Shown: positions 41,739 to 53,789 of the stretch, one piece after another
Layout: the number at the start of each line of letters is the position of its first letter
Position numbering within the stretch: the first letter of the stretch is position 1
From: Ligustrum vulgare
Lineage: Eukaryota > Streptophyta > Magnoliopsida > Lamiales > Oleaceae
Length of the DNA: 64,000 nucleotides
Assembly: GCA_963555705.1 (NCBI GenBank)
Contig: OY743176.1
Span: 46,143,026-46,207,025, forward strand
Direction: 5' to 3'
The notes under the pieces: model-generated
Seen by the model: the letters and a program-made list of their open reading frames with translations, nothing else
What the model was told of the DNA's origin: nothing
Databases searched by the model: none
Program-made: the position numbers and the translations under genes

Positions 41739-42854
41739 ACCAACTTGATGTCAATAGTGCCTTCCTCCATGGGGATCTTGATGAGGAAGTCTACATGACC
41801 CCCACTGATTAGTGTTCAGAAGGAGAGACTCGTGTATGTTGCCTACAAAAGTCTCTCCGTGGCCTCAAACAAGCCTCTCGTATTCTTTTTTTAAAGAAAC
41901 AATTGTACTTTTTAATGCAAGTTTTTCTCAATCTAAGGCTAACCACTCCTTGTTCACATTGGTCACTTCTTCCAGCATCATTCTAGTCCTTGTTTATGAC
42001 AACAACATTTTTGTTGTTAGAAATGATCTCTCAAAAATTACTGCTTTCAAAAAGGCCCTCTCTACACGCTTTCAGACCAAAGACCTTAGCTCTCTCAAAT
42101 ACTCCCTTGGCCTCGAAGTTGCTTCCTCATCCAATGGTATCTTCTAGAACCAACACAAATATGCCCTTGACATCTTATCTAATAGTGGCCAACTTTGTGC
42201 CCACCCTGCTTCTTTCCCCATGGAATAAAATATTAAACTTACCGACTACAATGGCACTCTAGCTCTACCTTATGGTCCTGGTCCCTATCATCGACTTGTT
42301 GGTTTCCTTATATACATTACAATCACTCGCCCTAACATTGTTTTTGTAGTGAACATCCTTAGTCAGTTCGTGCACGCTCCTCGTGCACCTCTCATGTAAG
42401 ATGCCGACCGCGTTCTTCGATATATTAAAGGCAACCCTAGTGAAATCATCTTCTTCTCTTCATCCAATTCTCTCCATATCAATGCCTATATAGATTCTAA
42501 TTGGGCAAGTTGTCCTACTACTCGGTGGTTCACCATTGACTATTTTTTCAGCTTGGCACCATTCCTATCTCATGGCTTACTAAGAAATAGTCCACAGTGG
42601 CTCGTTCATCTGCTGAAACAAAATACAGTGCCATACCTTTCACCACCTGCGAACTCGTATGGTTGAAACAACTCCTCATTGAACTTCACTTCTCTCACTC
42701 TGAGTCTATGAGTTTTTACTTTGACAACCAGTCTGCTCTCCACATTGCTCATAATCCTGTCTTTCATGAGCCCACAAAACACATTGAAATTGACTGTCAC
42801 ATCATTCGCGACAAGATTCAATCCAGCCTCCTCATTGCAGTCCACACTTCCTGA
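41739..42854 (+). pseudogene. Copia C RT end and RNase H
   Basis: RT resumes as QLDVNSAFLHGDLDEEVYMT. RGLKQAS is at about 41865, and where YVDD is expected the sequence reads VYDNN (about 41990), so one catalytic Asp is lost. RNase H has SSAETKYSAI (42605) and YFDNQSALHIAHN (42718), ending IAVHTS where element B begins. Frameshifts lie near 41880, 42150 and 42400-42590. Confidence 0.82.
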
Positions 42855-43649
42855 TAAGTGTATTTTATACACTTATTTATATGTCAAAATTAGAATATGT
42901 AGTCATTTTAGAATAAATGCCCTGTAATTTGTATTTTTTGTTTACATATCAGAAAATAATCCAAAAAGTTGAAGAATGAAGAAATTGATGGAAAGAATGC
43001 ACAATTGAATAACTTTTAGAGCCAAATTGAACAATTAAGGAGTTTATGACGTCAACCAGGAAACTTGCATGGTAACAAAGTGAAGAAATTAGGAGTTGGA
43101 GGACCCAATTGAAGAATTTGAGAGTTGAAACGAGCTAATTAAGAATATTCATAAGTTTGAGGACCAAATTGCTTCAATTGAAAGTGGAGGACTGAAGTTG
43201 TAAATAAAAGTTAGGGACTTAGTTGTACGAAACTCAAAGTCGGAAATTGCAGTCATAGTTACAACCAAGCGATCACAACACAAGAAGGTGTGCAATCGTG
43301 CGATGACTCAAATTCTTCACCCGAGACTTTATTACATGCCTGCGTGATCGCGGGCAATTACACCACACAATCGTGAAGGTGTGCGACCGGGTCGATTTTT
43401 GGGCTTTTGCGCACGAATTTAACAACTTTTCCTCTTCTTTCACCTAGGTCTTTCCAATACCTATAAATACAACATATAAGGCATGACTTTGGGACCTTTG
43501 CCTCACCTAAGAAAATAATACAATTGAGCTTTTCACGACAAGTTTTTGGGAGATTCAAGCATCGCAAAGGGGCAAGAGTTGATGATCACATGGAGAATCG
43601 ATACTTGGTGCATGCTTTCCATTCTCTTATGTTATTTTCAATGAACTCA

Positions 43650-43718
<69 letters not shown>

Positions 43719-44438
43719 TTGTTTAATCATGGTGTGTAACTAATTTTTAATGTTTGGATGAAAGATGTAGCCTAGTTAATTATTTCAATTCCATATTCCT
43801 TTGTTTTAACAATTTATTGCATGCATTGATTTATTATTGCGTTTAATGCATGAGTTTATTTTGGCCACTAATTCATGATTTAATGAGTTATTTTCTTAAT
43901 TCGAGAGGTGAGTTAATAACTTAGATAAATGTAATAAATCCGGTAATTGGACAAGAGATAGAGATATACTTTTATTATTATCGCGGTTGTGTGTGAAATC
44001 TTGTGTTTATTGCATCTAGTTAAGGGATATTCGGACCCTCTGTAGAGATACATGGTTGACTTATTTAGGTAGAATTGATTTAAACTATAGAGAGGAATTT
44101 CAATATACATTAGTGAATTTGACCAAATGCATATTTAGGAAATAAAACTGGAATTGGAGTGAATTAATTAGCTAGGTGAAATCGAGAATCCCAACTACTT
44201 TACAATCATTTTTAAAAACAAAACAATTTCGCACTTTATTTCTTTATCTAATTTTCTTAGTTTTAGTTTTAAAAAATCAAACTTTTTGTTTGTTCAAATA
44301 AAGTTAGGAGCTAAAACATTTCAGTGCTTAATAAGCAGTCCTCGTGGGAACGAAATGCCGGACTAGTTTGTCCACTTTATTACTTTTCACGATCTGTACA
44401 CTTGCAGGTATATTTTGCGTCGCAAAATATAGTGAACA
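42852..44438 (+). repeat. 5' LTR of element B
   Basis: tgataagtgtattttatac at the start and agtgaaca at the end, 1,587 bp, interrupted by an ATT microsatellite (43650-43717). It carries two gatcg-type motifs near 43270 and 43347. The start matches the LTRs at 40309 and, inverted, at 50545. Confidence 0.8.
43650..43717. repeat. ATT microsatellite in the LTR of B
   Basis: About 22 uninterrupted TTA units. Likely variable in length. Confidence 0.9.
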
Positions 44439-44443
44439 AGTTT

Positions 44444-44461
44444 TAGGCGTTGTTGAAGGGG
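44444..44461 (+). promoter_or_regulatory. Primer-binding site of B, tRNA-Asp-like
   Basis: taggcgttgttgaagggg lies 5 bases after the LTR end. It resembles the tRNA-Asp complement used by Athila/Tat elements with a few changes. Element A has a clearer version. Confidence 0.6.
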
Positions 44462-44595
44462 AACTGTTTTTATTAATATTGATATTAATTAGTTCTTACT
44501 TTACTTTGAACTTTTTTTTTAGTTTTTTTTTTTTTTTATTTAATTTATGTTAAGAAGATCTAAGTCTTGTGAATTGCTTCCTTTTGATATAGAAA

Positions 44596-45540
44596 TTGAA
44601 CGCACCTTTCGACAAAGGCTCAGACAATAGTTGGACAGCTCAACACATAGTTTTGGACATGGCAGACGATCGAGTTCTACATAATCAGCTAAATCAGAAT
44701 AATCTGCTAGCAACTGTTATTGAACAGAAAACAAATCATGGAGGGCGAGCTTTGAGAAATTACACGATCCCTCCTGTGGGGAATATTGGAACCTGCATAA
44801 TGCCTCCCGCCGTAGTAGCCAATAATTATGAGATCAAGACATCATGGATCTCCTTCATAAAAAATTCGACTGTATTTCACGGGTTGCCATCTGAAAATCT
44901 ACATGCACATCTTTAGACTTTTCAAGAGATATGCGACATGCAGCGCATGAAACTGTTCTCATTCTCTTTGGAAGACAAAGCAAAGGTGTGGTTCTACTCA
45001 CTGCCTCTCCATACTATCACTACATAGAAAATTCTGAGCCAAAAGTTATTAGACAAATGCTTCCCACCTGGCAGGATGTCAAAGTTTAGGCGTGAAATCT
45101 TATCATTTAGTCAACAGCCACGGGAGTCAATTTTTGAAGCTTGGAAAAGGTTCAATGAGCTATTTTGAAAGTCTCTTACACAGGGAATAGCTAACTGGAT
45201 TTTGGTGCAAACATTCTATAATGGTTTGACAAATGACAACAAGAAGCATGCAGATTCAACAGCTAGGGGATCAATTATGGATATGACTTATGAAGAAGCT
45301 TCTGAAATTTTCGAGAAAATGGTTGCCAATAGTTACCAGTGGTATTCAGATTGATCTACAACAAAATCTGAGGGAATTGTGGCAGTTAATGAAATTACAG
45401 CACTTAATGTGAAGTTGGATGCTTTGACAAAGAAGTTTGACAAGTTGAGTGCATAATCAGTTCATGCAGTGCAGATAGCTCTTTGTCATTTCTGCTTTGA
45501 AAATTACGCTTGGAATAATTGTCCCATTGGCTCATCAAAA
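44596..45540 (+). pseudogene. Athila-type gag of element B, broken
   Basis: The frame opens near 44596 (the ATG of MADDRV lies at 44660) and is open to 44916, then continues past a stop and others near 45029, 45168 and 45350. It has the block FSLEDKAKVWFYSLP (about 44968), typical of Athila gag, and FEAWKRFNELF (about 45135). A Cys-rich end CHFCFENYAWNNCP (45485) is like the family's zinc knuckle. Gag would package the RNA. Confidence 0.75.
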
Positions 45541-46239
45541 TCAATCAAGTCCATAGAAAGCAAATTTTGTGGGAAATAGGCAACAAGGTGGTCCATATTC
45601 CCAGATATACAATCCAGAATGGAAGAACCACCCAAATTTCTCTTTATCAAACAATCAGAATGTTCAACACCCACCGGCTTCCAACAACAACAACAAGCTC
45701 AGACTACCATGAAGGAAAACTTAGACATGTTAATTTAGCTGGTTAAAAGTTAACAGGATGCATTACAGAGTCAACAAGCTGAAATAAAGAATTTGAAGAA
45801 TTAGATGGGGCAATTGGCAGCAAGTAGAGCAAAAAGGTAGCCTGGACAGTTACCAAGTAACACTAAAACTAATCCTCACAGGCATGTTAATACAATAACT
45901 ACAAGGAGTAGGGTTCGATTACCAGTAATAAGCGTTGACAAGAAAAAGAGGAAAAATTGGAGAAAGAGCAGAACAGTGAGAAAGAGCAGGCGTCTGCTAC
46001 AAAAGTTCAAGAAAATGCTAAAGAAGAAGTTCTAGTTCGCCTCCACCAATTTCATACCCAAAAAGAGTGATCAAGCACAAGTTGGAGCAGCAATTTGGGA
46101 AATTTTTTGAAATTTTCAAACAACTTCACATCAACATTCCATTTATTGAGGCTTTAGCTCAAATGTCTCTCTACATGAAGTTTATGAAATAAATGCTGTC
46201 AAACAAGAGGAAGCTTGTGGACTTTGAAGCAGTTACATT
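45541..46239 (+). other. Decayed region between gag and protease of B
   Basis: It is broken in all frames, with Gln-rich and charged stretches as often found between gag and protease of Athila elements. Nothing more can be said. Confidence 0.5.
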
Positions 46240-46792
46240 GAGTGAATAATGTAGTGCCATCTTACAAAACATGTTGCCGTAGAAGTTGAAAGATCTAGAG
46301 AATTTCTCTATCCCTTGTACAATTGGTAACATCAGTTTCGATAATGTTTTATGTAATTTAGGGTTGAGTGTTAATTTAATGCCTTTTTGTATACAGGAAA
46401 CTTGGTTTGGGGGAGCTTAAACCAACAAACATCACATTGAAGTTGGCAAATAGGTCGATATAATATCCATATGGGATTGTTGAGAACGTGATAGTGAAAG
46501 TGGATAAATTCTTCTTCCTGACTGATTGACTTTGTGATATTTGGACATGGCGGAGGATAGCCAGATTCCCCTTATTTTTGGAAGGTCATTTCTTGCAACT
46601 GGACGTGCCCTGATTGATATTGAGAAGGGGAAAATCATATTCAGGGTGGAAAATGAGCTAGTAACTTTCAGCATTACTCCACGTTGTGATCCTAAAGTTC
46701 AAGCTGAAAGTTGTTGCAATGTGGAGATAGCTGTGAAGAAGAATGAACGGAATCAGAAAAAAGGAAGAAAATCTGAATATCCCTCAACATAA
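46240..46792 (+). pseudogene. Athila-type aspartic protease of element B, broken
   Basis: Blocks in shifting frames: IPCTIGNISFDNVLCNLG (about 46310), where the active-site motif reads CNLGLS instead of CDLGAS. DSQIPLIFGRSFLATGRAL (46556-46612) is the end block with the LIFGRSFL motif. Loss of the active-site Asp and several stops make it inactive. Confidence 0.75.
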
Positions 46793-48186
46793 AACTAAAA
46801 ATGAGACCAACGAGTTAAAGAAAGTAAGAAAAGGGTTGAGAAGTGCAAAGTTGGTAATTGCAAGATGTGTAGGGCTTCACGAGGATTATTCATGCCTCCA
46901 TGATGAAGAGTGCAAAAAGACGGGTTTAGACTATAAACAGAGTGCTCGTTGGAGGCACCCAATTTTCTTCCCTTTTAGTTATTATGCATTCATTTTTTTA
47001 TTTCATCATTTGATTTTAGATGCATGCATGATAGGTGACATTTTTATATTGTTTTGCATGATTGCATGAGGATACTTTGGCTTTTTATACTATTTTTACA
47101 TGTTTTGGTTTGTTTTCATTTTTGCATAATTTAGTTTAGCTAGGATTTTTATCGTCATCCCAGACTCACACTCACACAAGTTTAGAACATGAATATTGTG
47201 TTTGGTGGATCGTAGCATAGATCATGAAGTGATTATTAGAGGGTTAAAAACGAGGTTGAAATTCAAAAAAGGGAAAATTTTCAGCACTGTCGGAATAACC
47301 AAACGATCGCACGACAGTAGGTTCACGCGATGGCTCGAGGTGATTAAAAAATAATTTTATGATACAGTACTACACTGTACGATCGCTGGTTCTTCTACCA
47401 TGCGATCGCCCAGGCCTTCTGGGATCAATGTGGCAGCTTTCAGTAATTCACTTCATTCTTTCAATTTTTAATACCATAAATTCTTTTTCTCTCCCCAAAT
47501 CACTCCATATTTGATCTTTCATCCTTAGTGCATATCATCAACACCACATTGCATCAATTTCATTTCTTATATCTCAATCAAATCCAATCGAAGGTATGAA
47601 TTTTTCACTTATTTTAGAGTTTACTCAAATTTGTGAAGTTTTCTTAGAATTCATGAAATGCAAATTGTTGAGGTATGAAGTATGGACATAGATTAGTATT
47701 TGAAATATGTGGATTATGTTTTATTAGATGAGAATTTTGGGTTCATACATGTCCCCAAGTCTATGCATACTCTATGATTTTGCAATGCACACAAAGTGTT
47801 CTATTGAATGCCACAAAGACATTTTTGATCAATTTTGAGAAATTCGTCCGAACATATATCTTCCTCACATGTTTATCTTTGAGTGTGTGTTATTTGTTCA
47901 TGATTTAGTTCACTACATTGCATAAAATTCATGAAGATCGAGTTTAAACCATTGTAGAAATCAGTTCACGTCACCTACTTCTCCACAATGTTTCATGACC
48001 CTGTTGAACTCCAAATGATCTGAATTTTTAATATATTGTAGATCATGCTGTGAAATTTAACATATCAAAAGATGGCTTAGTCAAAATTTTTATTTTCTAG
48101 GCGATGTCGGGACTTGAATAAGTGTGGTCGACCATGTTTAAAAATTCATGAACTTGCTTTATCTTTAGTTTGGTGTTGCCGATTGC
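46793..48186 (+). other. 3' non-coding part of element B
   Basis: It starts with a remnant of the end of polymerase (RWRHPIFFPF, about 46950). From about 47900 it matches, in reverse complement, element A at 61356-61600. It has gatcgc-type motifs at about 47305, 47382 and 47403. No ORF of note. Confidence 0.6.
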
Positions 48187-49117
48187 AAGTGTATGGATCG
48201 CACAAGCAAATAAAATGGATTTGAGTCTAGATATCATACCCATGGGGATTGTGTAAATTTTATTTTAGATTATATTCCTTAATCGAAACTAGAAAAATTG
48301 CTTTTGTAATTTTTGTTTGAAAAACTGAGTTAACAATTAAACTAGAAAGCAAGAAAATTTGACTTATGAAAATGATGAATTGAACATGTTAGATTTATGA
48401 ATCCATTTTAATCCTATCATCCACATTTTGACTTAGATAATTAACAACAAATATGGGGTATTGAAAATTCGTGTTCCTAAAGTTATATTCCTTCACCGGA
48501 ACTAGAAAATTTGCTTTGGTAATTTTTGTTTGAAAAACTAAGTTAACAATTAAACTAGAAAGCAAGAAAATCTAATTTATGCAACGATGAATTGAACATG
48601 TTAGAATTATGAATCCATTTTAATCACAGCATTCATATTTTGACTTAGATAATTAACAACAAATTATGGGGTATTGAAAATTCATGTTCCTAAAGTTATT
48701 TAAGTCCCCCTTCGAGCGATGCATGAAAACCTTTTTTTACATGGAAATTGACTATATTTCTATGATAATTAAAACATATAGAAAAGCATTAAAGGATTTG
48801 TGAACACTTTCAATGATAACACAAAGCATATGCATATATTTCTATTCCCTATAAAACTTTGTGGCAATTGATACAAGTCTAATAATCTCCTACTCTTTCG
48901 AGCATAGAAAATTACCACAAACTTATACAACTTGTGATAAATTAATTGCATGAAAATAAAGAAACCATATCAATTGCATCAACCCATAAATTGCATAATG
49001 TAAATATCAAGTCAAACTATGGAATCAAAAGATTAAAACTTCATCACAATTCTAACAATTAAAAGCCTAGCCTAGATACATGATAGAAAATAAATAACTA
49101 GAAAAATAAATGGATGT
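48187..49117 (-). repeat. Inverted Athila-like LTR fragment with 218-bp tandem duplication
   Basis: In the minus direction it is the 3' part of an LTR like those at 49118-50545. A segment of about 218 bp (48265-48482) is repeated directly at 48483-48702. The LTR start is missing, because element A begins at 49118. The two pieces are in the same orientation, so A may have inserted in or recombined with this LTR. Confidence 0.7.
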
Positions 49118-50545
49118 CGTTCACTCCACAAGTGCACGGGCCACGCAAGTAATAAAGTGAGCGAAAGTCCTAGTATCGATCTCATAGAGATTGTTGTAAA
49201 TTGTAATTTAGATTACGAATCCTTAATTGGAACGGGAAATTTGATTGAGTTGAAAATTTTTGTTTTTTAAAATTAAAATAAAGATTAAACTAAAGAAAAA
49301 TGAAAATTTGATTTTAAAACTTATGAAAATAAATGAATTATGAATCCATTTAGACTCTATCATCCATATTTTAACCAAATTATTTAAATACAATTCACGG
49401 GGTTTTGAATTTCTATATTCCAAATGTAGTTAAAACTCCCTTTCGGGCAAGAATTAACACATATTCCTACGCACGACCTAACTATATTTCTATGTTGAAT
49501 CCGAATGTGTAAGAAAGCATTAGAAGATTTGTGAATACTATAGCAGAAAACACAAAGGATAGGGGTATATTTCTATCCCCTATCGGACTTTGTGGCAATT
49601 GAAACAAGTCTAATGAAATTCTAATATTTCAAACTTAAGAAATCATAGCATCAATCACAAAATAATCGGCCAGAAAATTATATGATAATCAAAGCACGAA
49701 TCAATTGCATCAAAATCATGAATTGCATAAATTAAATAATAGATTAAAACATGGAGTCAAGAAATAAAATCTTCATCACAATTCCAACATAATTAACCTA
49801 GCCTAGAAACATAATAGAAAATAAATAACAAGAGATATGAAAAGATGTAACCCAATTAATCTCCTTGCAATTATATCTTCAAACCTGATCTTGGCATGGT
49901 ATGGATTCCCTGGGTAATTTGACAGCTTTTGGCATCAATTTCATAAGTTGGGAACCCTCAATTTCGTGCCTTATGCCCTGTATTTATAGATTCTCCCAAA
50001 GCCTAGGTCAAGATTAAAAATAGCACAAAAAGCCCAATTACGGCCCAGAATATAACCATGCGATCGCATGGTACAAATCCATGCAATCGCTCAGGCTTCC
50101 AGAAAACCATTCTGACCATTTATGAATAGGTCATGATATTGCGCCGTTATAAGTCCATGCGATTGCATGGTTATCCGGCTAGAGTGTAATTTTCATCTTT
50201 TGAAGTGCTTTAAGTTGGTCCTCATGGTAGTATTGCACATCAGGTCCTTCAAATTCCGATTGTTGTAATTTAGTCCCAGAACTTCTGATTTCTTCTGAAT
50301 TTGGGTTATTCTTCAAGTATTCTTGCAATCGAGCCCTTGTTTTACTTCATCAACTCTTAATTTACATACTTTGACACTTTTATCATCCAATTGCTTGATT
50401 TTAGCTTCAATTCCATTGTTTTCTCAACTTTGGGATTATTTCTGAATTCTAAAAAAATAGAACCGAAATAAATATCAAATATTCTTGAACAAAAAATAAA
50501 AACCTGCTTGTAAGATAGAAATAAGTGTATAAATTACACTTATCA
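49118..50545 (-). repeat. 3' LTR of element A
   Basis: It begins (minus) tgataagtgtaatttatac after the purine-rich tttcggggtgt and ends gagtgaacg. It includes a palindromic ccatgcgatcgcatgg near 50057-50072. Confidence 0.82.
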
Positions 50546-51769
50546 ACACCCCGAAACTAGAACTAATGTTCGTCCTCAAACAAAATAAAACTAAACTATA
50601 AAATTGAAGTTAAACTGTTTTTGTTTCTGTTGACTCATTTACCATGCGCTTTAACAATCCAAATTGACAATTCACTTTGGAAAAGAAATATGAACAACAT
50701 AAATTATTTTCATTCATCCGATGCTCGACTTCATTGTTTTTGTGAATAGCCAAAAATCGAATGCAAACTCATGGAAAAATATACTTGACACTGTGTGACT
50801 AATCATGCAGAAATAAACCCGAATCCCATGTGGCCAATAATGATTTTCTTTTGATTTTCCTTACACTCTCATTGATGATCACAACCTTAGTGATTTTCTC
50901 TCATATCTTGAGGTTTTTCCTATTGATGTGGTTTCTACACATGTATAAATTACATTTTTCCATACAAGGCAGTTAGGATTAGACAAATATGCATGATGGA
51001 CCAGGAATAATTAACAAAGCGTTAGGGATTTCAATCAACAAAGCTTATACCATTTTAATTCCATTTTTCTTTTACATGGACGACTTTTTCTTTTAACGTC
51101 CTTGTCTTTTACTATCTTTGTGCAATACTTTTCATACTTGCTTTCTCTATGACTCCTGTCGCGAGCTTTAGAAAGGTAGCTCCCAACTCAGTTAAGCTTA
51201 GGGTACCAAGTTCAGAGAACCCCTTAGACTTAATTACCTGAGTCATAAAGGCCTAAACAGAAAAGTTAAAGATGTTTTAACGTCTTATGTGTAAGTCCAC
51301 TCTCCATACTTGCTTTCTAGTTGACACATGTAGCGAGCTTTAGGTCGGCATCTCCCAACTCAGTTGAGTTTAGGGTACTAGGTTCAGACAACCCCTCAGA
51401 CTTAATTACTCAATTCAAAAAGGCACTTGAAGAAAAGGATAAGACCTTCAGTATTTTTCTATTTTTATGCTGGTTATTATGGTTTATACCTGTTGATCAA
51501 AACTCCTTACACTAAAGATGTATTATTAAAACTTCAGATCCTCAATCCATCAATGCCTACTCATACTAACCTTCCCACCCCCAAACTCCTTCTTGAGTAG
51601 TTTGGTTCTACATTTTAGGTCGGGATCTAAATTCCTAAGGTTTGGGATTTTTCAGTCAATTCTATTTTCAAAGTGCAGAAGTTTACCCCACAAGTGTCAA
51701 GCATCTTCCTAAAAAAGTTATTATTCGAAAGTGGCTATGTGCTCAAGTTTGATTAAAGTCTTACATGGA
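50546..51769 (-). other. 3' non-coding interior of element A
   Basis: No ORF. It contains a tandem duplication with a period of about 171 bp (51137-51250 and 51308-51411, gcgagctttag and cccaactcagtt words). Its left part matches the inside of the 38249 element in reverse complement. Confidence 0.6.
51137..51411. repeat. Tandem duplication, period about 171 bp
   Basis: Words acttgctttct, gcgagctttag, ctcccaactcagtt, ttagggta and agacttaatta recur in the same order 171 bp apart. Confidence 0.75.
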
Positions 51770-51930
51770 TCTATTTATGTTTTACAATCTAGACGAATCT
51801 GCATCAGTAAGATTCATCTAGTATTCTGCTAAAATTAAACTTAACGATTCACTGTTAATTTGTTACTGTCCAAAAAATTTGTGACAGTAAGTTCGTTTAA
51901 AAATAAAATTTAGACAACTTTAAATTTTCA
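51770..51930 (+). repeat. Truncated 5' LTR of copia D
   Basis: 161 bp matching the last part of 60320-61355, from tctatttat to ttttca. The rest is missing at the junction with element A. Confidence 0.85.
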
Positions 51931-51932
51931 AT

Positions 51933-51944
51933 TGGTATCAGAGC
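51933..51944 (+). promoter_or_regulatory. tRNA-Met primer-binding site of copia D
   Basis: tggtatcagagc starts 2 bases after the LTR end. Confidence 0.9.
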
Positions 51945-51981
51945 GGGTTTACTTTTGGAAAGTGAGATCTGATTGTCTAAA

Positions 51982-52960
51982 ATGGAAAATTCTGCATCTC
52001 TTAGGCCACCTTTGTTAATTGGTAATAATTATGCATATTGGAAAATTTGCATGGAAATTTTTATTCAATCTATTGATGAATGTTGTTGGATATCTGTCCT
52101 TGATGGTTACACGGTACCCACTGTCACTGCTGGAGGTGTCGTTACAGCTGCAGCTAGAAGTGCTTATACTGCAGATGAATTAGCTAATGTAAATTGGAAT
52201 TCTAAAGCACTTAACGTTATTGTTTCTTTGGTTGATCCAGGTCAATTCAAGTTGATTTCATCCTTCAGAACCGCCAAGGAAGCATGTGATGCTTTGAGGG
52301 TAGCAAACGAAGGAACCAATGCTGTCAAAACCTCCAAGCTGCAAATGATCACTCTTGAGTTTGAACAACTATAGATGGATGAGCGAGAAGACTTCAAAAG
52401 GTTCTACACCAGATTGAGTGATCTCACCAACTCAGCTAAAGCTCTTGGGGAAAACTACTCAAATGAGCAAATTGTACAAAAAATCCTTAGATCTTTACCA
52501 GACGGGTTCCATGCAAAAGTGACAGCTATTGAAGAAAGCAAGGATATTTCAAACATGTGAGTTGAGGAACTTGTAGGGTCACTAATGACTTATAAGTTAA
52601 ATCTGGCCCGAAGAAAAAAAGACAAAAAACCAGGGATTGCGTCAAGGCAAGCAGTGAAAATCCAGACGAATATGGGGAAACAGATGAAGATGAAAGCTGC
52701 GCACTTCTCACCAGACAATTTAAAAAAATCCTCAAGGGGAAACAAAAAGAAAGATCCACAAATCTTCAAGGTCAGAATAAAAAACAACAAAAACAATGGA
52801 GGAAAAACAATTTCTACCCCAAAAATAATGCTAACTCGTTTGAAGGAAAGCCTAAGAGTCATATTCAATGCAAAGAATGTGAATGATATGAAACATTGCA
52901 GCAGATTGTCGTAATACTCAAAAGAAGACCAAAGAAAGGAAGGCCATGAATGTTACATGG
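51982..52960 (+). pseudogene. SIRE-like gag of copia D, broken
   Basis: Starts MENSASLRPPLLIG (ATG 51982), with the YAYWKICMEIFI block and a UBN2-type body including SLPDGFHAKVTAIEES. Stops at 52372-52374 and 52558-52560 lie in the same frame. After frameshifts near 52600-52860, a Cys-rich word QCKECE near 52868 marks a decayed zinc knuckle. Gag forms the particle. Confidence 0.82.
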
Positions 52961-53789
52961 AGCGATGGAGACACAGATGAATCCGAATCTGAATTAGACA
53001 GCAGCAATATGAAAAACAGGTAACTACCCTTACTGCTTTACAGTTATCTGGTACTAAATCTGGTAACTCATCTTATGCAGGCACTGGTTCAGATGAATCT
53101 GGACCAAACAGTGAAAACTTGAGAAAGGAACTTCAAGATGCAGAAGAAAAGATCCAACTGTTGCAAGCCTTTGCTGAACACAGCAGGGAAAGACATCTGG
53201 ACGTATCTGCATTCTCGAATGATGAACAAAATGAGGTAAGCAGGTTAAGCTCGGAACTTGCTAAAGTACAAGACAAAATCAACAAAATTGGTACTTGGAT
53301 TTGTCCAGCTTGATGAAATCCTGAATAGTGGCAGACCTGTTAGCTTGAAAACAGGTCTTGGATATGAAGGTAAAGGTAAAAATCATGACAATAAAATGAA
53401 CTTTGTAAGAGAATCTAGATTTGGGTACATGGGGCAAAGTAGAACTTACACAGATGCATCTGCTTACTACCATCATCAACTCAATGCTGCTGGAACTCAA
53501 AACTCACATCCAGTCAGAAACTATACAGGAAGACAAGTTCAACCGAATCTGTACAAGTGAGATGAGTCTATCCGTCAGATCGGTAGAAAATTTCAACCCC
53601 TTCAGAGTCGACATGATACATCTTTCTTCCAGGTATTCTGTAATTTTTGTGCTAAATCTGGTCATGATATATTTAGGTGTCATGAGTACTTGAAATTAAT
53701 CAATTCACACAAAAGAAGACTTGTTTCTAGACAAGAAAAGAAAATTCGAACTAATGCTTATGTAGTTCAATTATCTTTAAGTGCTTTGA
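52961..53789 (+). other. Decayed gag-protease linker of copia D
   Basis: Short frames, one with a Glu/Gln/Leu-rich coiled-coil-like stretch (53119-53280), as often seen at the gag C-terminus of this lineage. Several stops. Confidence 0.5.

Larger units (their letters stand above)
34499..42850 (+). mobile_element. Copia element C, heavily nested and truncated
   Basis: An LTR of uncertain start ends ttaca at 34830 next to a tRNA-Met primer site. Gag, protease, integrase, RT and RNase H remnants follow in order up to 42850, where Athila-like element B cuts the RNase H. Three insertions lie inside it: a SINE (34924-35218), a MITE (36037-36512) and an Athila-like element (38249-41729). Stops are dense and RT has lost a catalytic Asp, so this is the oldest of the three copia elements here. 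The 3' LTR is not in the window. Confidence 0.8.
42852..48186 (+). mobile_element. Athila-like element B, lacking polymerase
   Basis: A 1.6-kb LTR, tRNA-Asp-like primer site, gag, protease-like region and a 3' non-coding part follow in order. RT, RNase H and integrase are absent between about 46700 and 46960, where sequence jumps to a stretch typical of the end of such elements (RWRHPIFFPF). The far LTR in direct orientation is not found; the next sequence is an inverted LTR fragment. It inserted into the RNase H of copia C. Confidence 0.75.

Noticed and set aside
42852..49117. Element B plus inverted LTR fragment as one complete element
   Set aside because: The right LTR fragment is in opposite orientation and lacks the LTR start.
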